NCBI GenBank assembly: GCA_052144935.1
Contig: JBKQPR010000036.1
Location: 1 to 5,826 of the forward strand
Source of the DNA: JOPF133 sp052144935
GTDB taxonomy: Bacteria; Acidobacteriota; Terriglobia; Bryobacterales; Bryobacteraceae
Length of the DNA stretch: 5,826 nucleotides
Reading direction: 5' to 3'
Shown: in pieces, positions 1 to 4,414 of the stretch
How the letters are laid out: the number at the start of each line of letters is the position of its first letter
Position numbering within the stretch: the first letter of the stretch is position 1
Notes under the pieces: generated by a model
What the model saw: the letters and a program-made list of their open reading frames with translations, nothing else
Database searches by the model: none
What the model was told of the DNA's origin: nothing
Made by a program: the position numbers and the translations under genes

Positions 1-112
1 AGTACTTTGTTTTCAACGCCGGCGTAAACCCTGAAAAATGCCGTGAAACGCGAAAGCCGCGGCAGATTTGGCGGTCTCGCTCCGTTCCATCCGGCCCGCC
101 GGGGGCCCAGCT

Positions 113-133
113 GAGCCGCGACCGTCAGGGAGC
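113..133 (+). repeat. GC-rich dispersed repeat, copy at the 3' end of the hydrolase gene
   Basis: Twenty-one bases (starting GAGCCGCGACCGTCAGGG) identical to 1156-1176. On the minus strand this copy contains the TGA stop of the nucleoside hydrolase (125-127). From memory this motif recurs in Solibacter-type acidobacterial genomes; that was not checked here. Confidence 0.75.
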
Positions 134-1225
134 TGTCTTGGTTGCCTGCGCCCGTGGCTGGCTGGCCAGCAAAATCAGCGCCTCCAGCGTACGGGCCTTC
201 TGCGCCTCTTCCAGGATCAGATACCGGCGCCCGCCGCCCGCCGCTTCAGTGAAGTGGGTCTGCCCGCTCTCGTCCACCGTCACGTGGCCCTCGGGTGAGA
301 GGGAGAAATACCGGCGATCCGGCCGCACCGCGTAGAGCACGGCGGTCAAATCCCAAGTGGGGCGGTCGTAGGGCATGCGCATATAGTTGCGATACGCCTC
401 CGCCACCGGATGGTCCGCCACCCAGGCGAAATCGCGCTCGATGGCGGTGGCGGGGAAGAGCAGCGCCTCGCCCACTTCGAACCCGCTGAAGACGATCGGC
501 GAAGGCCACGCCTCGAACACCCGCCGTGCCGAAGGAATATCGGTCATCACGTTGTACTCCGGTTTGCCCACCGGGAAATGGCCGGCCATGGCGCTGAGCA
601 GGCGCACCTTGCGGGCCACCAGTTGCGCGCCGGGCAAGGGGCTGGCGGCATCCGCGGCGGAGTCCAGCAGGCGGGCCAGGTTGGTGCTGAAACCCACCTG
701 CACGATGGTGACGCTGCCATCCGGCTCCGCGGCCAGCGCCCGGCGCAGCACCGCGACGGCATCGGGCGCGCTGGCCCCGTCCGTGAGCCGGTGCGGATAC
801 ACATACGCTCCCGCCGCCGTGCGCCGCTCGGCCGGGATGCGGATCATGGGTGTATCGTTGGGCGTCTTCCCGTTCTTCACCGCGCCCACCGGAATCGAGG
901 GCCGTCCGTAGAAGGTGTTCACCAGGTCCACGAAAGGCGCTGCGGACTTGCTGTCCTTGGTGAGGGTAACGGCCAGCAGCCGGACTTCGCCGCGGCTTTC
1001 GAACGCGTGGATCATTGCCAGGGCCAGCGCGTCATCCACGTCGTTCCCCATGTCGGTATCGAAAATCAGGCGCACCGGATCGGCCGCCGCGAGCGGCGCG
1101 GATCCCAGCAGCACCGCCGCCAGCACAATGCCTAGCCGAGCCGTGACCGTCAGCCGAGCCGCGACCGTCAGGGAGCGGTTGCCCTCGCCGAGTCCGAAAT
1201 CCCGAAAACGTATACGCGCTCTCAT
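125..1225 (-). CDS. Exported nucleoside hydrolase (IUNH family)
   Basis: 366 aa. The family cleaves the N-glycosidic bond of ribonucleosides to give base and ribose, using a Ca2+ held by N-terminal aspartates. The signature DTDMGNDVDDALAL is at residues 56-69. Further on are VTIVQVGFSTNLARLL (family TNLA region), EYNVMTDIPSARRVFEAW, and near the C-terminus TWDLTAVLYAV, the usual position of the second metal/catalytic Asp. A hydrophobic stretch at about 31-48 ending SAPLAAA suggests Sec export and periplasmic action. I chose the ATG at 1225 rather than an upstream ATG at 1351 because the latter would overlap the divergent gene and TACACT lies six bases before 1225. The n-region is unusually long (about 30 residues), and residues 18-31 are encoded by a dispersed repeat. 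The TGA stop lies inside another copy of that repeat. Exact substrate unknown; family call firm. Confidence 0.9.
   Translation of the reverse strand: MRARIRFRDFGLGEGNRSLTVAARLTVTARLGIVLAAVLLGSAPLAAADPVRLIFDTDMGNDVDDALALAMIHAFESRGEVRLLAVTLTKDSKSAAPFVDLVNTFYGRPSIPVGAVKNGKTPNDTPMIRIPAERRTAAGAYVYPHRLTDGASAPDAVAVLRRALAAEPDGSVTIVQVGFSTNLARLLDSAADAASPLPGAQLVARKVRLLSAMAGHFPVGKPEYNVMTDIPSARRVFEAWPSPIVFSGFEVGEALLFPATAIERDFAWVADHPVAEAYRNYMRMPYDRPTWDLTAVLYAVRPDRRYFSLSPEGHVTVDESGQTHFTEAAGGGRRYLILEEAQKARTLEALILLASQPRAQATKTAP
1138..1176 (+). repeat. GC-rich dispersed repeat, tandem copy inside the hydrolase 5' end
   Basis: Two adjacent 18-bp units, 1138-1155 and 1156-1173, differ at three positions (GAGCCGTGACCGTCAGCC and GAGCCGCGACCGTCAGGG). 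The second, extended to 1176, matches 113-133 exactly over 21 bases. The unit length is six codons, so the tandem stays in frame and encodes the related peptides TVAARL and TVTARL in the n-region of the hydrolase signal peptide. Confidence 0.8.
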
Positions 1226-1231
1226 TGCCCC

Positions 1232-1237
1232 AGTGTA
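1232..1237 (-). promoter_or_regulatory. -10 box of the nucleoside hydrolase, leaderless type
   Basis: On the minus strand the gap reads TACACT-GGGGCA-ATG. The -10-like hexamer ends exactly six bases before the ATG at 1225, which puts the predicted first transcribed base at or within a base of the start codon. There is no Shine-Dalgarno sequence with normal spacing. No convincing -35 was seen. Confidence 0.45.
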
Positions 1238-1249
1238 ATCGCACGCGGG

Positions 1250-1258
1250 TGCTACGAT
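1250..1258 (+). promoter_or_regulatory. Extended -10 box of the TIMP-like gene, leaderless type
   Basis: TGCTACGAT matches an extended -10 (TGn followed by TACGAT). It is followed by six bases (GAAGCC) and the ATG at 1265, so the message probably starts at the start codon. It lies in the same 39-bp gap as the divergent hydrolase promoter, so the two polymerase sites overlap and may compete. Confidence 0.5.
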
Positions 1259-1264
1259 GAAGCC

Positions 1265-2191
1265 ATGAGGGGCGCGCTGTTTCTCTGCCTGGTCTGCCTG
1301 CCGTGCCCTCTGTTCGCCTGCAAGTGTACGGTTTCGCAGTCGGTGTGTCACGAAACGGCTTCCAGCGAGGTCGTCTTCATCGGCACGGTGGAATCGGTGG
1401 AACCCGCTTTTCTGGACCCGTGGAGCATCGCCCAGCGGCCCTCGCTCCTGCTATTGAATCGGGAGAGCCAGCTTCTGCACGACGAACAGCCGGGCGGCGT
1501 GGCGCAGATCAAGCAGACCCTGCAGAAGCTGTTCCCGGATCTGCCGGACTATTACCGCGCGCAACTGGATGCCGGCAAGACCTCCGCCGACCTGGTTTCG
1601 CTGTTCTATTCCATCCTGAGCCAGGGACGGCGGGCGCGCTTCAAAGTGAAATCGGCCTTTCGCGGCGATGAGGACGAAGACGAAACCGTGGACGTCTGGA
1701 CCAGTTTCGACGATTGCGGCATTGACTTCCAGACCGGCGAGACCTACCTGGTGTACGCCGACGACGATGAGGAATCCGGCCGCATCGAAACCGACCGCTG
1801 CTCGCGCACGCGCCGTTTGACCGATGCCGGGCCGGACCTGGCCTACCTGTTCTTCTATCGCGACAACGACGACGCCGGGCGTCTCGAAGGATTCGTGACT
1901 TCCAATCCGCTCTACCAGCGCGAGTTGGACCACATGCGCGATCCCGAGAGCATCGGCTCGCCCTCGCCCGAGGTGGTGGTCGAGCTGCTATCCAAGAGCG
2001 GCGCCCGCTACACCACCACCGACACCGGAGGCCGCTTCCTCTTCGACGGCTTGGCGGAGGGAACTTACAAGGTTTCGGTCTACGAGAAGGGCTATCCCGG
2101 CATGGTGCACAAGCTGGCCGGCCCGCGGGAAGTGGATGTGACCGGGAAAGGCTGCGCCAACACAGTCCTGGTAGCCGCCCCGCAGCGGTGA
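1265..2191 (+). CDS. Secreted TIMP/netrin-like protein with carboxypeptidase-regulatory-like tail
   Basis: 308 aa. Residues 1-18 form a signal peptide (MRGALFLCLVCLPCPLFA). The mature protein would begin CKCTVSQSVC, a Cys-X-Cys head like that of TIMP/netrin-module proteins, followed by VVFIGTVESVEP. A helical insert (about 70-115) precedes FKVKSAFRGDEDEDETVDVW, then DDCGIDFQTGETYLVYA and DRCSRTRRLTDAGPDLAYLF, matching the cysteine and strand layout of bacterial netrin-like domains. Residues about 205-300 (GFV..., GARYTTTDTGGRFLFDGLAEGTYKVSVYEKGY) are a CarboxypepD_reg/Cna-B-type beta sandwich. No protease motif is present. LFAC is a poor lipobox, so a free secreted or periplasmic protein is likelier than a lipoprotein. 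The last third and the 3' flank are duplicated downstream. Function unknown; protein binding or inhibition is only a possibility. Confidence 0.8.
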   Translation: MRGALFLCLVCLPCPLFACKCTVSQSVCHETASSEVVFIGTVESVEPAFLDPWSIAQRPSLLLLNRESQLLHDEQPGGVAQIKQTLQKLFPDLPDYYRAQLDAGKTSADLVSLFYSILSQGRRARFKVKSAFRGDEDEDETVDVWTSFDDCGIDFQTGETYLVYADDDEESGRIETDRCSRTRRLTDAGPDLAYLFFYRDNDDAGRLEGFVTSNPLYQRELDHMRDPESIGSPSPEVVVELLSKSGARYTTTDTGGRFLFDGLAEGTYKVSVYEKGYPGMVHKLAGPREVDVTGKGCANTVLVAAPQR

Positions 2192-2332
2192 TGGCAAACC
2201 GCACCGTGGCGCCGCACCTTGCGCGACCCGATAACCGTGTTGGACGGCCTCGGCGCCGCGCCCTCCCTTCGGATGAAGCGAAGGTTTTCTGAGGCTTGCC
2301 CCCGGCCCGGTTTTTCGTAGGCTGGGGAGCAT
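1936..2332 (+). repeat. Long direct repeat, copy 1
   Basis: It covers the last 84 or so codons of the TIMP-like gene plus 141 bp of 3' flank. The partner is 3239-3640. Over about 253 coding bases I count eight substitutions (five silent); the flank is equally conserved apart from one stretch near 2267-2281 where copy 2 is 5 bp longer. Weaker similarity reaches back to about 1911. The match stops abruptly at 2332, exactly where copy 2 enters an ATG start codon. Confidence 0.9.
2296..2323 (+). promoter_or_regulatory. Orphan copy of the antitoxin promoter region
   Basis: TTGCCC, a 16-bp spacer and TAGGCT are identical to the sequence before the addiction-module antitoxin at 3639. Here the ATG is replaced by ATC and no plus-strand reading frame follows. 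If active, it would transcribe across the HEPN pseudogene in antisense. Box matches are only moderate. Confidence 0.25.
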
Positions 2333-2448
2333 CGGCGACCACGTGCAGGTGCTTCGCATCCGTCACGCCGCGCAGGCTTGCCCGGCTTGGCTCTTACCGG
2401 CTAACGCTTCCTTCTTCGACCAAGGCTGCAGTCCGAATTTGTTTTGGC
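2333..2448. other. Unassigned spacer after direct repeat copy 1
   Basis: This 116-bp gap lies between the end of the direct repeat and the stop codon of the HEPN remnant. I found no credible gene, terminator or inverted repeat in it. It contains only a small direct echo (GGCTTG twice, near 2381-2395). Together with 2192-2332 it makes a gene-free stretch of 257 bp. Confidence 0.5.
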
Positions 2449-2791
2449 TCACTCGAGGGCCACGATTTCACGAGCAACCACATCCCGTAATGGTGGCAAG
2501 GCCAGTTGCAGAGTGTCCCACACCAGCTTCGCGGCAACATCCTCGTAGTCGTGACGGTACACGTTGCCCGCCCCGGCCATGTTTTTCCGGCAATCGACGG
2601 GTGCCGCGCTTTCATCTCATCCGGGAGACGCCGGGATGCCTTTGAAATGATTTCAAGGCAGCGCGTTACGGCATAGACCGTGCGAGTGTCGTCGCGAAAA
2701 GCCTCGTAGTCAAGGCCCGCGGCGAAATGGGCTGCGAGGTTGATATGTGCTCTATATCGCGCAGGGCCGCCGCGGCGGCATCAGAAAGCAT
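2449..2791 (-). pseudogene. HEPN-domain toxin (HepT-like, DUF86), two frameshifts
   Basis: Joining three frames restores a complete HEPN protein of about 113-114 aa. MLSDAAAAALRDIEHI starts at 2791. After a shift near 2743-2746 comes NLAAHFAAGLDYEAFRDD, then TVYAVTRCLEIISKASRR and LPDEMKARHPSI. After a second shift at 2588/2589 come KNMAGAGNVYRHDYEDVA, then AKLVWDTLQLALPPLRDVV and AREIVALE, with stop TGA at 2449-2451. The second break looks like a lost T in a TGG codon (IAWKNMAG expected). HEPN proteins of this type are RNases neutralised by their partner nucleotidyltransferase; VYRH is the expected active-site region. The start overlaps the end of the MNT gene by 11 bp, the usual coupled layout. 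As read, translation stops after 41 residues, so no active toxin should be made, unless the breaks are sequencing errors. Confidence 0.85.
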
Positions 2792-3077
2792 AGATGGCGC
2801 CAGCGGTGGCGGCCGGCTTCACATAAGGTTTCAGTCCGTCCCGGTTCACCACATCAACCTGGCCCTCAAACAAGGCGGCGATGTAATCTTTCAAGCCGGC
2901 ATAGTCGAAAACGGTGATCCGGGCCGCAGGATCGAATTCGATCATAATGTCGGTGTCGCTTCCGGGGCGTTGATCGCCCCGCGCCCGTGAACCGAACAAG
3001 GCGGCATGAGCCACGCCCCGCTGGCGCAGCGCCGCTTCGTTCTCCCGCAGCCGGGCTATGATCTCTTCACAGTTCAT
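2781..3077 (-). CDS. Minimal nucleotidyltransferase (MntA-like antitoxin of an MNT-HEPN pair)
   Basis: 98 aa, normal length for the family. The polymerase-beta-type signature GSRARGDQRPGSDTDIMIEF at residues 29-48 contains the GSxxRG motif and the two metal-binding aspartates of SDTD. The C-terminus ends LKPYVKP...IYAF, typical for these proteins. In characterised systems MntA adenylylates the HEPN toxin and silences it. The ATG at 3077 has a good Shine-Dalgarno GAAGG (3084-3088) six bases upstream, unlike the leaderless genes elsewhere in this window. Its last 11 bases overlap the start of the HEPN gene. All motifs look intact although its target is broken, so this is an orphan antitoxin. 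It sits between the two copies of a 400-bp direct repeat. Confidence 0.92.
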   Translation of the reverse strand: MNCEEIIARLRENEAALRQRGVAHAALFGSRARGDQRPGSDTDIMIEFDPAARITVFDYAGLKDYIAALFEGQVDVVNRDGLKPYVKPAATAGAIYAF

Positions 3078-3105
3078 GACCTGCCTTCAAGGTTTACCCG
3101 ATCCA

Positions 3106-3135
3106 AATATACCTGAACAAAGTGACCCTTGTCGC
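3106..3135 (-). promoter_or_regulatory. Likely promoter of the MNT-HEPN pair
   Basis: On the minus strand GCGACA (3130-3135) is followed by an 18-bp spacer and TATATT (3106-3111), then a leader of about 20-25 nt carrying a Shine-Dalgarno before the ATG at 3077. The -10 matches the consensus at five of six positions and the -35 at four of six. Confidence 0.45.
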
Positions 3136-3146
3136 GACCTGGTGAG

Positions 3147-3494
3147 ATGGCCTTGGCCGCAAAACTTCCGCGCCGGTCTCCGCGCTTCGGGTTCCCATCG
3201 CTGACGCGTCCGGCCTACCAACGCGCCCTGGACCGCCTGCGCGATCCCGAGAGCATCGGCTCGCCCTCGCCCGAGCTGGTGGTCGAGCTGCTATCCAAGA
3301 GCGGCGCCCGCTACACCACCACCGACACCGGGGGCCGCTTCCTCTTCGACGGCTTGGCGGGGGGAACTTACAAGCTTTCGGTGTACGAGAAAGGCTATCC
3401 CGGCATGGTGCACAAGCTGGCCGGCCCGCGGGAAGTGGATGTGACCGGGAAAGGCTGCGCCAACACGGTCCTGGTAGCCGCGCCGCAGCGGTGA
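3147..3494 (+). pseudogene. Detached carboxypeptidase-regulatory-like domain (3' fragment of the TIMP-like gene)
   Basis: The open frame runs from ATG 3147 (or TTG 3129) to TGA 3492-3494. From about residue 30 it repeats the C-terminus of the TIMP-like protein (RDPESIGSPSPE, GARYTTTDTGGRFLFDGLAGGTYKLSVYEKGY), with only three amino-acid changes (V to L, E to G, V to L). The first 25 or so residues (MALAAKLPRRSPRFG...) match nothing recognised and form no signal peptide, so the domain would stay in the cytoplasm. No usable ribosome binding site was seen. It is best read as a gene fragment carried by the duplication, though five of the eight substitutions being silent leaves open some period of selection or recent conversion. 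Confidence 0.6.
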
Positions 3495-3640
3495 TGGCAA
3501 ACCGCACCGCGGCGCCGCACCCTGCGCGACCCGATAACCGTGTTGGACGGCCTCGGCGCCGCGCCCTCCCTTTCTTTCTGATGACGCGAAGGTTTTCTGA
3601 GGCTTGCCCCCGGCCCGGTTTTTCGTAGGCTGGGGAGCAT
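3239..3640 (+). repeat. Long direct repeat, copy 2
   Basis: Second copy of 1936-2332, same orientation, about 1.3 kb downstream. The two enclose the MNT-HEPN pair. The copy ends within the ATG of the addiction-module antitoxin: both copies share GGGGAGCAT, then diverge. Near 3575-3590 it is 5 bp longer (TTTCTTTCTGATG against TTCGGATG). Recombination between the copies would delete the MNT-HEPN segment. Confidence 0.9.
3604..3631 (+). promoter_or_regulatory. Possible promoter of the addiction-module antitoxin
   Basis: TTGCCC (3604-3609), 16-bp spacer, TAGGCT (3626-3631), then seven bases to the ATG at 3639. GGGGAG lies only one base from the ATG, too close for a normal Shine-Dalgarno, so a leaderless message fits better. 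Box matches are moderate. Confidence 0.3.
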
Positions 3641-3856
3641 GGAATTGCTCACTCCTGATGAGATCGCTCGTTTGACGCCCCCGGAAGGTCTGGCGCTCAT
3701 CGCGCAGCTTTGGGATAGTCTCGAACATGAGCAGCTTCCCTTGACGAGTGCGCAGGAGCCGAGCTTGAGCGCCGCCTCGCTTCGCTCGACGAAGATCGCC
3801 GCAACGGCGTAACGTGGGCATCCCTGAAAGCTGAACTTGAGCGGCGTTGCCCGTAG
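3639..3856 (+). pseudogene. Addiction-module antitoxin (PF09720/TIGR02574-like), frameshifted
   Basis: It begins MELLTPDEIARLTPPEGLAL, then IAQLWDSLEHEQLPLTSAQE, the hallmark of the small helical antitoxins paired with ParE/RelE toxins. After codon 40 (GAG, 3756-3758) the frame is lost and a stop follows within about 17 codons. Restoring one base, most simply a G making GAG-GCC-GAG, continues as ELERRLASLDEDRRNGVTW and ASLKAELERRCP to TAG at 3854-3856, giving the usual length of about 72 aa. The downstream toxin start overlaps the stop by one base (TAGTG), as in an operon. The partner is also truncated, so the whole module is dead. Confidence 0.85.
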
Positions 3857-3895
3857 TGTATTCCGTTATCTTCACTCCGGCCGCGCGGGCACTCC
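3856..3895 (+). pseudogene. ParE/RelE-family toxin, N-terminal remnant
   Basis: A GTG start overlaps the antitoxin stop and reads VYSVIFTPAARALL, matching the first beta strand and helix of RelE/ParE toxins that follow PF09720 antitoxins. After about 13 codons the sequence turns into the promoter of the next module (TTGACA at 3896), so the rest of the toxin has been lost. The frame stays open by chance into the HigB remnant. The call rests on context and a short motif. Confidence 0.5.
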
Positions 3896-3923
3896 TTGAC
3901 AGTGGTAACATATGTGTTACTAT
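3896..3923 (+). promoter_or_regulatory. HigBA-type promoter with palindromic operator
   Basis: Consensus -35 TTGACA (3896-3901), 16-bp spacer, -10 TACTAT (3918-3923). The spacer holds a perfect dyad, GTAACA (3905-3910) TATG TGTTAC (3915-3920), which touches the -10 box. It is well placed for binding by the antitoxin encoded downstream, giving autorepression. The toxin ATG at 3929 lies five bases after the -10, so the message is probably leaderless or nearly so. Confidence 0.65.
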
Positions 3924-3928
3924 AGCCA

Positions 3929-4110
3929 ATGATCGACGTTCGAGAATATCTCGATTCCGGGGGCACAGCCCCAATGCCGCTTGGTTCAACCGCTTGAACC
4001 CGCAGGCTGCGGCTAAGAAGCGCCAGCAGCACGATATCGAGGCCGCGCTCGCCAACTGGCAGGACTGCAAAAGAAGGAAGCGGGAGGACCACCATGCCCC
4101 TAACGCGTGA
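3929..4110 (+). pseudogene. HigB-like toxin (Gp49/HI1419 type), frameshift plus internal deletion
   Basis: It starts MIDVREYLDSGG at 3929. At the GGGGG run (3959-3963) one base is missing; the next frame continues HSPNAAWFNRLNPQAAAK. The sequence then jumps at AAG-AAG (4015-4020) to KRQQHDIEAALANWQDCKRR and ends KREDHHAPNA, TGA 4108-4110. Family members are about 100 aa. The missing 40 or so residues are the central sheet with the conserved Y-R-I-Y-F-G stretch that carries the RNase function, so the toxin should be inactive. Its end overlaps the antitoxin start by 17 bp, the family arrangement. AAG at both deletion edges suggests loss between short direct repeats. Confidence 0.8.
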
Positions 4111-4414
4111 TTTCAAAGAGACCATTCGTGCCCGCGTTGAGCGCGACCCGAAGTTTCGGAAGGAGCTTCTCCGCGAAGGCATCGAATCCATGCTCGCTGG
4201 CGATATAGCCACGGGCAAGACCATCCTTCGCGATTACATCAATGCGACGGTCGGCTTTAGTGCGCTGGCCCAGGCGACCAACATTTCATCCAAAAGCCTC
4301 ATGCGTATGCTCGGCCCCGCCGGTAATCCGCGCGCGGATAATCTCTTCGAGGTTGTTAGTTTTCTCCAGAATCGTGAGGGTGTGCGTTTTCAGCTAAAAG
4401 CCGCACCCAGGTGA
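4094..4414 (+). CDS. HigA-like addiction-module antidote protein (HI1420 family)
   Basis: 106 aa, intact. It opens MPLTRDFKETIRARVERDP, then LLREGIESMLAGDIATGKTI and LRDYINATVGF, the fixed N-terminal block of the HI1420/TIGR02684 family. The Xre/Cro-like helix-turn-helix is at about 54-85 (FSALAQATNISSKSLMRMLG, NPRADNLFEVVSFLQ). Such proteins bind and neutralise the HigB-type toxin encoded just upstream and repress their own promoter. A strong Shine-Dalgarno GGGAGGA (4083-4089) lies a few bases before the ATG. Toxin before antitoxin is the normal order for this family. The toxin is broken, so this is an orphan antitoxin that may still act as a DNA-binding protein at the palindrome at 3905-3920. 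The last 21 bp overlap the convergent membrane-protein frame. Confidence 0.92.
   Translation: MPLTRDFKETIRARVERDPKFRKELLREGIESMLAGDIATGKTILRDYINATVGFSALAQATNISSKSLMRMLGPAGNPRADNLFEVVSFLQNREGVRFQLKAAPR

Noticed and set aside
90..112. Terminator for the nucleoside hydrolase (GGCCC/GGGCC hairpin)
   Set aside because: Only a 5-bp stem, with no T-run on the minus strand after it.
387..1135. Long plus-strand open frames (387-911, 410-1135, 915-1238)
   Set aside because: They lie antisense to the nucleoside hydrolase, whose family motifs are certain; high GC keeps the opposite strand open and the translations are low-complexity and Arg/Ala/His-rich.
2296..2316. Rho-independent terminator after the TIMP-like gene (GC-rich stretch then TTTTT)
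   Set aside because: CCGGCCCGG before the T-run cannot form a stem with a real loop, and the same bases overlap the better promoter reading.
1451..2366. Minus-strand frames over the TIMP-like gene (1451-1933, 1641-2366, 1988-2359)
   Set aside because: They are shadows of a gene with a signal peptide and two recognised domains; the Arg/Pro-rich translations show no motif.
2642..2656. Perfect inverted repeat TTGAAAT-G-ATTTCAA as a possible operator
   Set aside because: It falls in the middle of the HEPN coding sequence (CLEIISK) and is explained by codon content.
3291..4224. Minus-strand frames of 259 and 175 aa (3291-4070, 3697-4224)
   Set aside because: They run antisense through a duplicated fragment, a promoter and two toxin-antitoxin modules, with no family signature.
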